A DNA stretch of 64,000 nt, taken from positions 310,001 to 374,000 of the forward strand of contig NW_025408676.1 in assembly GCF_020360975.1 (NCBI RefSeq). Reading direction: 5' to 3'. The number at the start of each line of letters is the position of its first letter. Position 1 is the first letter of the stretch. Below are positions 1 through 10,217 of this stretch, piece after piece. The position numbers and the translations under genes are program-made. The notes below the pieces were generated by a model. It saw only the letters and a program-made list of their open reading frames with translations. It was not told where the DNA came from and did not search any database. Source of the DNA: Hirsutella rhossiliensis (taxonomy: Eukaryota > Ascomycota > Sordariomycetes > Hypocreales > Ophiocordycipitaceae).

Positions 1-7
1 TATATTA

Positions 8-558
8 TCTTAAGGTATATAAGCAAAAGCGGAATTTTAGGAAATTAAGGAATTACGTAAGACTACGTAATAGAGGGGAAGAAGGAGTATAAGGTAGGAT
101 TTTCAACGGGATTTATTGGTAGTGTATTAGTATGTGGAAGAGGTGTTAAAGTTAATGATCCTCTATCTATCTACTAGCGGACATGCTGTCTTATATAGAA
201 AATTATAGCTAAACGGAAGAACCTTTCGGGACCGGATTTAGGCTGCCGTATAGCCCTAAGACTAGGGAATTCTATGATACCTCGAGTGAATCTAGAAGTG
301 TCTTGGTTCCACTAATATTCGTGTTTAAAGGAGGTTGGTCGTGCCGGTGTTCTTAAGAGGTCTTAGCTAGCATTCTAAGCTAGCTCTGTTCCTTCGATTC
401 CCGATTGTACGATAACCGGCAACCCGTTTAATGCATAATGACATGCAAAATAACGAGCTATTCTTGCTCTATAGGATAAGATTTTATCTATAATTAATAT
501 ACTACTTATTAGCTTATATAATTAGGAGAGTATATTATAGCTGCTTTATTTATAGTAG
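8..558 (-). repeat. Copia-A1 3' LTR (inner edge deleted)
   Basis: It aligns with LTRs at 5295-5845, 10241-10808, 22897-23464 and 25999-26565. Full LTRs are 568 bp. This copy stops at TTTATTTATAGTAG (545-558), where the others continue into GAACACCGTTCCTTATA. It keeps several TG/CA dinucleotides, so it is less mutated than the LTRs near 22.9 and 26 kb. Confidence 0.88.
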
Positions 559-567
559 TATATATAT

Positions 568-860
568 AGGGTAAAAACCTAATTTAGGAAAACCATTCTT
601 ATACCTTAATAGGATATATAAAAACCTATTCTTTCTTAGGAAAAAAATCCTTAGGTATATACTAATAGAAAAACCTATAGTAGGAAAAATCTATAGTTAT
701 AATAATTATTTATAGGATAACCTTATATAAGGTAAAACCTATTATTACTAGGAAAATCTTAATAGATAAAAACCTAGTAAATATTTCTCTACGAAACCTA
801 AAAGGAAAAACCTAGTAGGGGAAAGATATAGAAAGTATAAGAAATATCTAAAAACCCCTT
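568..860. repeat. Dispersed AAAAACCTA / TAGGAAAA inverted motifs in the Copia-A 3' UTR
   Basis: Between the RNase H end and the 3' LTR, short inverted pairs recur about every 40-60 bp. AAACCTA is followed a few bases later by TAGGAAA, at about 571-594, 619-645, 667-689, 731-756 and 801-830. Each could form a small hairpin. The first unit survives in Copia-A2 at 23527-23551. The role is unknown. Confidence 0.6.
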
Positions 861-876
861 TTAATTGCTTAGGAAA

Positions 877-3800
877 TTATATTAAGGATAGACCGTCTCT
901 AAATTTATAGAGTAATCTAGGTCTTAATTCCTTTATAAAAATATTAGCTATATTATCTTCTAATTTAATATAAAAAACTCTAATTTCCCCTTCTCTTATA
1001 CTAGTTCTAGTATAGTAATAGGCTAATCTTATATGCTTAGACCTTTTATAAAATTCCGGATTTTCTACTAATTTAATAGTAGTAGTATTATCTATTAAAA
1101 TAGGAGGTATAGTATTAGGAATCTTAATAGATAGATCCTTAGTAATATTTTTAAAAAGCATATTTAAATAAATAGCTTCTTTATTTGCCTCCCTAAGGCT
1201 AATATACTCTGCTTCGTAGGTAGAAAGGGCAACGGCCTTTTACTTAGAGTAAGCCTAGCTTATTATATTATTATATATATAAAAATAGTAACTAAAAAAG
1301 GATTTTCCGTCTATTAAATCCGACGCTTAGCTAGAGTCGGTAAAACCCTTTATATATAGATAGGTAAAAGGGATATTATAATTATATTTAATCTTTAGGC
1401 TAGGAAATTTATTTAAATATTTCTAAACTATATTTAAAGCCTTAAAATACGTCTAGTCGGGCTTAGCCGCGAATCTAGCGTAGGAAATTATAGAATATAA
1501 GATATCTAGCCTAGTAAATAAGGCTAAGTATAATAGAGATCTTATTTCTTTCTAAAATTATAATATATCTTTCTTAAAAGGTAATTCCTTTGCTTTTATA
1601 AGCTTAAAGCCTACTATAGTAGGTAAATTCGAAGTTCCTAAACCTTCTTTATTAAATTCCTTTAATTTATTTAAGGTATAACTTTCTTAGGATATATATA
1701 GCTCTTTATTTTCTCGGTTTATTATAATATTTAGACCTAAGAAGTCTTTTATATCTCCTAAAATAGTAAAATCTAGGAATTTAGATAATTCTTTAAATAA
1801 TCTTTCTTCTATTATAGATTTAGAGGGCCCTACTATAAGAAAGTTATCGATGTAAATTACTAAGGCTATACTATAGTCCTTATTTATAAATACTCCTTTA
1901 TCTATTAAAAGAGGAAGAAATCCGAGTTTATTTAGTATAATTTTTAAATAATTATACTAGAGCTTAGGACTTTATTTTAGGCTATATAATACTTTCTTTA
2001 GCTTTGCTTTAATTTAACCGGTTTTATATAGGTCTAGGAATTTAGTTAATTTAATTCCTTTAGCTCTATAAGCTAATCTATATTTTAAATAATATTCTTT
2101 AAGAGCGTATTCTTCGTAGCCTATAGGAAGATCGATATATACTTCGCTATCTATATCGGTATATACGAAGGCATTTATTATATCTATTTATAAAGCTTCG
2201 AATTCGTAGATAATAGCTAAAATAAGTAGAATTCTAATAGATTTAGGTCTAGCTATAGTCGAGAAGGTATCTAGGAAATCTAAGCTATAGATCTGCTTAA
2301 ATCCCTATATTACGAAACGGGCTTTATATTTTATTATATTATTTTAACTATCCTTCTTAATAGTATAGACCTAGCGGCCTCCTATAGCCTCCCTATCCCT
2401 AGGGAGGCAGGAAAATTCCTAAGTTTTATATTTAATTAGCTAGATAATTTCCTTAATTATAGCTTCTTTCTTAAATACTATTTTAGGGCTATTTATTACC
2501 TATTTATAGGTCTTTAGAATTTTTAGATCCTAATTTTCTATACTAGCTAGAATTAACTCTATAAAATCGTAGTTTAGAAATATATTAACGTTAGGGTATT
2601 CGATATAGTTAGAATCGAACCCTTTTAGCTTCTTAGGTAATTCTACTACTATTTTACTAGTAGTAGGAATAGGATCGTTATTTAAAGACTCTTCTTCTAT
2701 AGAGGGCGAGGGACTTTTATCTCTAGGTTCTTTAATAGCTTCCTCTATAGGGATATAGCTTTCTAGCTTATCTTTATTCGAAATAGAATTAAAATCAAAG
2801 GTATTATTACTACTAGAGATTTCTAGACTTTTTATAAATTTATTTTCTAGTATAGTAATATCTCTAGAGATAGTAATCTTTCTCTTAGAAAAATCCTAGA
2901 TTTTATATGCATTTTCTAAATAGCCTACTATTATTCCCTTAAAAGCTCTATTATCTAGCTTATCTTTAGGGTCTTTATTCTTATAATATATAAGGCTTCC
3001 GAAGGTCTTAATTTTATTTAAGGTCTTAAAAGGTAGTATTATATTATCCCTCTTTTTTATAGGACTTTTAAATCCTATCGTAGAATGCGGTAATCTATTA
3101 TATAAATAGGTAGCTGTTAAAATAGCTTCTCCCTATAGATATTTAGGAAGCCTAGTAGTAAATAAAAGAGCTCGTACTTTTTTTAATATAGTACGATTTA
3201 TTCTTTCTATTCTACCGTTAGATTCCGGCGTCCTAGGAAGACTAGAATTAAAGGTAATTCCTTCTTTTTCGCAATAAAGCTTTATTTAATATATAAATCC
3301 TTTAGTATTATTAGAAAATGCTTCTTTAATCCTAGTATTTTTAGGGTTATTTTCTACCCTATTTTTAAATTCTAGGAACCTATCTAGAGCTTCTCCCTTT
3401 TTTCGAAGAAGGTATATTTCTAGATATTAGGTTCCTACGTCTAGGAAAGAAATATAATAGTAATATTTATTATAAGTAGGCACTTTAATTAGCCCCTAAA
3501 TATCTAATACTATTTTTTCTAAATAAGAATAAGACTTATATAAAGGTTATTTATTAACCTTATTTATTGCTTTAGCTCTAATATATATTTCGTATTGCCT
3601 TATTTTATTTTCCTCTTCTAGAGGTATTTTAATATCCTTATTATATCTTTTTAATATTTCTAAAATAGCCCTACTATTTATATGCCCTAAGCATAAGTAC
3701 TAAGTATAAAAATCTATATCCTTTGCTTTTAAAGACGTAATAAGGATCGATTAGCTTTTTAATAAAGGTTCTATAAGAATATAATATAATTTATTTCTAA

Positions 3801-5262
3801 GAAATCCTTTAGTAAGGACCTTAGCCTTATTATCTAATAAAAGGACTTTATTTCCTCCTATTAAGGCATAGGTATTATAAATATAAGATTAGGATAGTAT
3901 ATTTACCCTTAATTCGGGTATATAAAAGTAGTCTCGAAGGATATACCTTTTTCTACTATACGGGAACTTGAATACTAAGTCCCCCTTTCCTTTTACTAAT
4001 ATAAAGGAAGCTTTTCCCTAGTAAACTTTAGACTTAATTTCTTTATAGTTAATAAGGAAATTCTTATTAGATACTATATACTTAGTAGCTCCGGTATTAT
4101 AGATAAAATTAAAGATCCTTTTATTCTTATAACTAGGAAATCCTCCTTCTCTTACCTTTAAAACTAATTCCTTTATTCTAGGAATCGAGGCTTTTAAAGG
4201 TCCTAAAAGAGAGTCTTTATTAGCTTTTATTATAGGGGTATTTATAGAGGTTAAAATTACCTCTAAATCCTTAGACGTTTATATAGGGGTCGGAGCCCTA
4301 GAAAGGTCTATAAGGTCGATATCTAGGTCTATATTTTCTTATAAAGCTATATTTAAGACCTTATTACTATCGTCTAAATCGGACTCTAGCTCTATAATTC
4401 GAGCCTTCCTTCTTTTATTAGTAGTAGAAACACTACTAGAAGGGGATTTCTTCCTAGAAGAAGAAGATAAAGAAGAAGATTTTCTCTTCTTAGAAATTTA
4501 AGTCTTATCGTCCTTTTTTCCTTTATTTAAAACCTAATAAGCAGGAGCCTTATTTAGGTGTAATTTATAGCAATTTACTATAAAATGCCCTGGTTTTTTA
4601 TATTCCTTATAATAAGGAGTATCTATAGAATTTCTATAGGATTTCTAAGGCTTCCTTCGTATTAGGAAGGCTTTCTCCGAAGATTTATCTATATCCTCTA
4701 TTCTTCTAGCTTCGTCTAAAAGACTAGCTGTTAGGGATTTAAGGGTAAACGCCGTAGAATTATACCTAAGGCTCTACGTAATATTTATAATATAGCTTCT
4801 AAATTCCTTATTAAGGCAATTAAGAATCTATGCTATAAGGATAACTTCTAGAATTTCTATATTACTGGATTTTAAATCCTCGTAGATTTCTTTTACCTTA
4901 TAAAGGTATTTCTCTAAATTAAAGCCCGAGGGACTAAGATTAAAGAGCTGCTTTATAAGTAAATAATTCGACGAGAAATTCGACGGATTATATAGCTTTA
5001 TAAGCTTATCCTAAGCAGCTTTAGCATTTATTAAATGCTTAATTTATATTAAAGGGCTATCTTTAACTTAAAGAAAAATCTAGGATAAAGCTTATATAGT
5101 CTTTATATAATTTTCTTACTCTAAGGTAGCGATAAGCTTTTCCTTAGTAAGGATAGCTCTTATCCTTATAGACTAAAGAGTATAATTTAAATTTCCCTTG
5201 AGTCTAGAGAATTTATATTCTTTCTATCTACCTATTTTATATAAATTCGGTATTATTTCATT
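877..5262 (-). pseudogene. gag-pol: Copia-A1 gag-pol (gag, protease, integrase, RT, RNase H)
   Basis: A single - strand frame of about 1,460 codons. Gag starts near 5262. Its zinc knuckle, near 4570-4612, reads YKEYKKPGHFIVNC, a CX2CX4HX4C motif with two Cys changed to Tyr. The protease site reads NTGAT near 4085-4110 (from DTG). The pre-integrase zinc motif is near 3590-3710 (LGHIN, then YEIY for CxxC). The integrase core includes SNGRIER near 3205-3235. The RT box reads YIDNFLIV near 1838-1863 (from YVDD). RNase H carries LSTYEAEY near 1205-1230 and ends at 877 after KRSKHIRL and EDNIANIF. The last 94 codons are free of stops. Most stops elsewhere replace Gln or Trp. Order gag-PR-IN-RT-RH is diagnostic of Ty1/copia. 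Confidence 0.93.
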
Positions 5263-5294
5263 CGTAGGGATCGAGAAGTCTAGGCGGGAGTTTA

Positions 5295-5845
5295 AAAAGC
5301 GGAATTTTAGGAAATCAAGGAATTACGTAAGACTACGTAATAGAGGGGAAGAAGGAGTATAAGGTAGGATTTTCAACGGAATTTATTAGTAGTATATTAG
5401 TATATAAAAGAGGTATTAAAGTTAATAATCCTCTATCTATCTACTAGCGGACATGCTGTCTTATATAGACAATTATAGCTAAACGGAAGAACCTTTCGGG
5501 ACTAGATTTAGGCTGCCGTATAGCCCTAAGACTAGGGAATTCCCTAATACCTCGAGTAAATCTAGAAGTGTCTTAGTTCTACTAATATACGTGTTTAAAG
5601 GAGGTTGGTCGTGCCGGTGTTCTTAAGAGGTCTTAGCTAGCATTCTAAGCTAGCTCTGTTCCTTCGATTCCCGATTGTACGATAACCGGCAACCCGTTTA
5701 ATGCATAATAACATGCAAAATAACGAGCGACTCTTACTTTATAGGATAAGATTTTATCTATAATTAATATACTACTTATTAGCTTATATAATTAGGAGAG
5801 TATATTATAGCTGCTTTATTTATAGTAGGAACACCGTTCCTTATA
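5295..5845 (-). repeat. Copia-A1 5' LTR (inner edge deleted)
   Basis: It matches the other Copia-A LTRs but starts directly at AAAAGCGGAATTTT, lacking the 17 bp with TCTTAAGGTATATAAG. The sequence to its left is gag leader, not the PBS seen in Copia-A2. The outer edge has the near-palindrome GGAACACCGTTCC (5828-5840) and ends CCTTATA. Confidence 0.88.
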
Positions 5846-8500
5846 TATTAATAATATACTTTAAGACTTCCTTAATAAGTTCGCCTCTATATATATAGAT
5901 AATATCCTTATTTATATAAGCGGCTCTTATAAAGACTATATATAGAAAGTATAAAAGGTCTTAGAGCGCCTCTAACTTTATAAGCTCTACCTTAACCTAG
6001 ATAAGTATAAATTTAAGGTTAAGAGGGTTAAGTACTTAAGCTTTATTAATTATATAAGTATAAGTATATAAGCGGATCTTATAAAGATCTAGGCGATTTA
6101 AGACTAAGCGGCCCTAACTATATAGATAGGTATATAAAGCTTCCTTAGGTTTATAAACTATTATAGGATATTTATTAAGGGCTTCTTTTATATTATAATA
6201 CCCTTATATAAGATTACTAAGAAGTAGACCGCTTTTTATTAAGGGCCTATATAAGAAGGAGCGTTCTATACGCTTAAGGGCCTATTTTCTTAAGCCCTAG
6301 TATTACTTTAGTAAGACTTCGACTAGTCTATATTAGTTAAAGCGGACTATAGTAGCTCGGTACTTAAAGGAATACTCTCTTAAGAGGTAGATAAGCGGAA
6401 GTAACTAGTAGCGTTCTACTCTTATAAGCTAACCTTAGTAGAGCGGAATTATACTATTTACGATAAAGAGATACTAGCGATTATTAGCTACCTTAAATAA
6501 TAATAAGCGGAGCTCTAAAGCTATAAGAGCTTTAAGGTTCTTATAAACTATAGGAACCTTAAGTACTTTATAACTTACTAGTACTTCTTAGAGCGGTAAG
6601 CCCGCTAAGTAAAGTATCTCTTATACTTTAACTTCTCGATTAAGTACTAGCTAAGATAGGACTCTATAGTCCTAGATATACTTTCCTTAAAGGATTAGAA
6701 CCGGCTAATAGGAGCGGATATTAAGGCCTAGGATCTATAGCTTATCTTATAAGAGGCGCTATAGACTTATATAAGAGCTTCCTTAGTAAAAGGAGGCGCG
6801 GCGCTAATAGATAAGCCTTCCTTTATACCTTTACCTTAGTCTAGTAAAGAGGGATAGAACGGCCTAGGGGCGCGTATAGCATAGGTATTTTAAGATAAGG
6901 TCTTTTAATGCTTATAAGATAGGATATCGTCTCTAGACTATACCTATAAGAGCGTACGCCGCGCTATTAAGTTTAGCGCTTAACGCTTTAATTTAAAGCT
7001 AAAGCTAAAAGTATAAGTAGCTAACTATTATATTAACTTACGGGGGCATTTACGTTAGTAGGGGAGACTATAAGTACTAGGCGCGCTATATACTATAGAA
7101 GCTAAGGAGAAGGATAAACTACTAGAGCTAAATAAATAGAACGAGCTTTAAGGGAAGCTAGTCTAGCTTATCTATAACTTTAGTATTATAGGCTACTTAG
7201 GTCGGTAAGGCATAGTAGTAGGCCTTATAAGGGATTTCTACTAGCCCCTCCTATAGTACTATGTTCGCTACTTCCTTTATAACTATAATATTTATAGCCG
7301 TACTAAGATTTAAAGGGTATAGCTTAAGGGGCTACTTAAGTAGCTTTTAGTACCTAACCGGTTCTATATATATATATAGATAGACTTTATAACGGACCTC
7401 TTATTTATAAAGGGCGGTAACCGCTATATATAAGTAATTAAAGACCGACTTAGTAAGTCTATAGTATTAAAGCTAATACCGTTTATAAATATAGAGTCTT
7501 ATATAGAGCGCTTCTTATAGTACTAGGCCCGCTTATATAGCTAGCTAGCTTTTATTATAAGTAATAAGGGATCGAATTAAACTAGCTGCTTTTAGTAGTA
7601 CCTATACTAGCTACTTTAAATTATATAGCTACTTAGTATAGTATATTACTTATAAACCGACGGAGGGCTTAAGAGGTTTAACTAAGAAGTATAGGCTTAC
7701 TTATAGGCTATTATAGCTTATAACTAAGTAAACTAAGACTAGTAGCTCCCTATAGCCTAACTTATATTAAATAGTAAACTATATACCGCTATTAAGATAG
7801 CCCCTTTCTTTATAATATATAGCTTTAAACTACCTTTACTAGTTCCCTTTACTATAAATATAATAGTAGAGTAGTATAGTAATTTATTACTAAAGGGCTA
7901 CGCCTTTATATTTATATAAAAGCTATAAGAGATTATAGATTATTACTAATCTATAATAGCCGCTATAGCGTAAAATTAAGAGTAGTACGCTAATAAGACT
8001 AGGGCTTTAGTAGATAGGTTTACGGTAAGAGATAAGGTATAGCTAGACCTTAATAACTATAAGTTAGTATAGCTAAAAAAGAAGCTTAATTAGCTATAAA
8101 TAAAGTTTATAATATAAAGGGTTATTAGCCTATAAGTTATAGAGCTTAATAGTCTCTTAATAGAGGTCTATAATAAGATTAATATAGACCTCTTTTATAA
8201 AGCCTCCTTTAACCTATTACTTAAATAAGAAATAGCGGATACTTAACTACTTATAATTAAAGTAAAAGGAGAAGATAAGTTTAAGGTTAAAGAAATATAA
8301 GCCGCGCGCTAGAAAAGGGTTAGTAAGGGGAAACGCTAAGAGGTCCTTATTAAGTAGCGCGGGTATCTCGACCTTATATAGGAACCTATATATAAGTTTA
8401 TAAGAACTATAGCCTTTAATAAGTTTAAGGCCTTATTTAAAATAGTAAACGAGAATAATAGACTAATAAACTACCGATAGTAGCTAAGGCTAGAACTATA
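5846..8500 (+). mobile_element. Gypsy-X: 3' half of a Ty3/gypsy chromovirus, 5' part outside the window
   Basis: This is the 3' portion of a Ty3/gypsy LTR retrotransposon. Bases 1-7 are its continuation on the other side of the Copia-A1 insertion; the 5-bp duplication TATTA at 3-7 and 5846-5850 marks that insertion. The pol frame resumes directly after the duplication. The 5' end, gag and 5' LTR lie left of the window. No 3' LTR could be recognised, so the right end near 8500 is approximate. The element is heavily RIP-mutated. Confidence 0.85.
5849..8490 (+). pseudogene. pol: Gypsy-X pol remnant: RT C-terminal part, RNase H, integrase, chromodomain
   Basis: One + strand frame runs through, broken only by TAA/TAG at likely Gln/Trp codons. 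The RT catalytic box reads YIDNILIY near 5893-5916, an Asp-to-Asn change of the usual YIDD that fits G-to-A RIP. The thumb and the linker to RNase H follow. RNase H motifs FYSYKL and YDKEILAII lie near 6400-6500. The integrase zinc region is near 7170-7290 and its core near 7390-7700, with DFITDL and QTDGG. A chromodomain-like tail occupies about 8279-8440. In the intact element this polyprotein would copy RNA to DNA and integrate it; a chromodomain would direct insertion to marked chromatin. It is dead here. Confidence 0.88.
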
Positions 8501-9599
8501 AAGTAAGTAAAGTAAAGTAAGTAGTTATAATAACGTAAGTATAATAATATAAGCGGAGATAAAAATAGCGTTTATTAGGGCGGAGCCCTTAAACTACCTA
8601 AACCTACTCCTTATCCTTATCGTTACCCTTATCCTTATCTTTATCGTCCTCCTCTACCTTATTAGCGGCGGCGGCGCTTTCTAAGGCGCTTAGGCGGCCC
8701 TCTAGGCCCGCGAGCTAGTTAGCGGTAGCGGCGGCTCTAAGGCCTCTAAGGGTAGAGGGGGCTTAGCTAGTAGTAGCGGTAGGGGCGGCGGTAGGTAAAG
8801 CTAAGGGGACCGCTAATAAGGCGATAGAGGTAGTATCCCTAGTACTAAGAGAGTTAGTAGTAGAAGTAAAAGAACTAAAGGAGAGGAACTTACTTAGGGA
8901 TAAGGCCCTAGCGCTTAAGGGTATAGAGATTATAGTAGGCGGCGGCGGCGGCGGTAAGGCGCTTCTTAGTAGCCCCCTATACCTACCTATACGCGCTAGC
9001 CTTTTAAGCTAACGCCGTAGCGAGTAAGATAGGAGGCGCCGCTTTATAGGCGCGGCCGGTATATACGTACTAGTAATAACTACCGCTATAGCGGCGCTTA
9101 ACTTAGTCGGCGTAAGGGAGCTCATATAACGCGTACTATATATAAGGGGCTACGCGGGCGGCTCTAGCCTATACTTAGCGTTTATACTTTAAGAAGTTAG
9201 CGGAAAATAGCTACTACGCTCGCTAGGTAGTAGACTTATAGGGGTAGTAAAGGTAGAGGCAAGGGTAAAGGGGCCGGGCGTTATAGCTAGTAGCGGGGAT
9301 AGCGTTATTACCTAGAAGGGTAATATAAGGGCGGCTAGCGTAGTAAAGGTAGAGGCGGCGGTAGTAAGCGCGGTCGTAGGGGCATAGGTAGGAGTAACGG
9401 TAGCGGCGGAGCTATTATTAGCTATACTTAATATAGCGTCGACGAACGACTTTATATACTTTAAGAAGGAGGAGGTAAGGGAAGGAGAGGTAGATATATT
9501 TATCGCGGAAGTTAGTATTATAAATTACGGCCTCTTGCTCTATAAAGTAAGGAACTTATTAGTTAAAGTTATTATTATTAAGGCTATTATTATTACTAT
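8490..9599. other. GC-richer unassigned region between Gypsy-X and Copia-B1
   Basis: About 1.1 kb with many CpG-rich triplet runs, including six GGC units near 8939-8957, in contrast to its AT-rich neighbours. On the - strand a frame near 8590-8940 reads as a Ser/Thr/Pro-rich segment, then LAGLEGRLSALESAAAANK, then an Asp/Lys tail. On the + strand a frame near 8850-8930 reads as a charged helix (VEVKELKERNLLRDKALA). I recognise neither and cannot choose a strand. It could be the tail of Gypsy-X, another element's gag, or captured host DNA. Confidence 0.4.
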
Positions 9600-10075
9600 T
9601 ATCGCGAAGCATAGCTTAATTTCGTAGTTCTCGGAGATATCCTTTAATATAAGGGACCTAGGAAGCTAAAAAATAGGTTTTAAGGAAGGAGCTAAAAGGA
9701 GGTATAGAGAGGAGGGTAGGGGTAAGAAGGGAAGTAGAAGTAGCGATAGCTTCCTATAAAGGTAGCGAGAGATAAGACGGATATACTAGTAACGGCTAGA
9801 AAGAAGGGGAAAAACCGGTAAAAAGCTTAGTAGTTAAAAGGATATTAGTAGCTTCTTTAAGTAGGATCTTCTTTATTAATTAAGATACTAAATAGATATA
9901 AAGAGGGGCGTTAAATAAAGGAAAGAAGGATAATTAAGGTAATATAATAATTACTCCCTTACTATAATTACTGCCCCCGTAAGAATTAAATCTCTCTACC
10001 CTACCTATCCGACCCCTTACTTTTAATTTTACCTTTATATATTTTTATATACTTCTTATATCTCTCTTTAAGAGA
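9600..10075 (+). repeat. Copia-B1 5' LTR
   Basis: It starts TATCGCGAAGC (from TGTCGCGAAGC) and ends TTAAGAGA, directly before the PBS. It belongs to the subtype with AATAGGTTTTAAGGAAGG near 9672-9689, like the LTRs of the element at 37605-43922. Confidence 0.88.
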
Positions 10076-10092
10076 GTTATAAGCCCGGGAGG
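10076..10092 (+). other. Copia-B1 primer-binding site (iMet half-tRNA type)
   Basis: GTTATAAGCCCGGGAGG follows the LTR without a gap. Apart from one RIP-type change (TG to TA), it is complementary to the expected anticodon arm of eukaryotic initiator tRNA-Met (CCCGGGCTCATAAC). This fits priming by a cleaved 5' half of the tRNA, as known for copia. Confidence 0.65.
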
Positions 10093-10217
10093 AATAGTAT
10101 TCCTATACCTTCCGGCTGCTATAAAAGGCACCTTTCTTATATCCCTTATAGCTTCCTTTTACCCCTCTTACTAGAAAAGCCGATTTTTAACTAACTTTTC
10201 TACCCTTCCCCGTAACG

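Larger units (their letters stand above)
8..5845 (-). mobile_element. Copia-A1: full-length Ty1/copia element in Gypsy-X
   Basis: A 5.84-kb Ty1/copia element reading right to left, with LTRs at 8-558 and 5295-5845 and target duplication TATTA (3-7, 5846-5850). It lies inside the RT region of Gypsy-X. The gag-pol frame can be followed from end to end. Both cis signals for replication are gone when compared with the sister copy at 22897-26565. About 147 bp carrying the PBS and the inner LTR edge are missing near 5294. Another 69 bp carrying the outer U3 edge and PPT are missing at about 545-558. Confidence 0.92.

Noticed and set aside
877..1161. Stand-alone 94-codon - strand gene
   Set aside because: Its sequence is the C-terminal RNase H part of Copia-A1 pol and the same frame continues upstream across stops.
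8600..8640. Telomere-like CCTTATCCTTATCG repeats
   Set aside because: They are irregular and read as Lys-Asp codons on the - strand; there is no run of a fixed telomeric unit.
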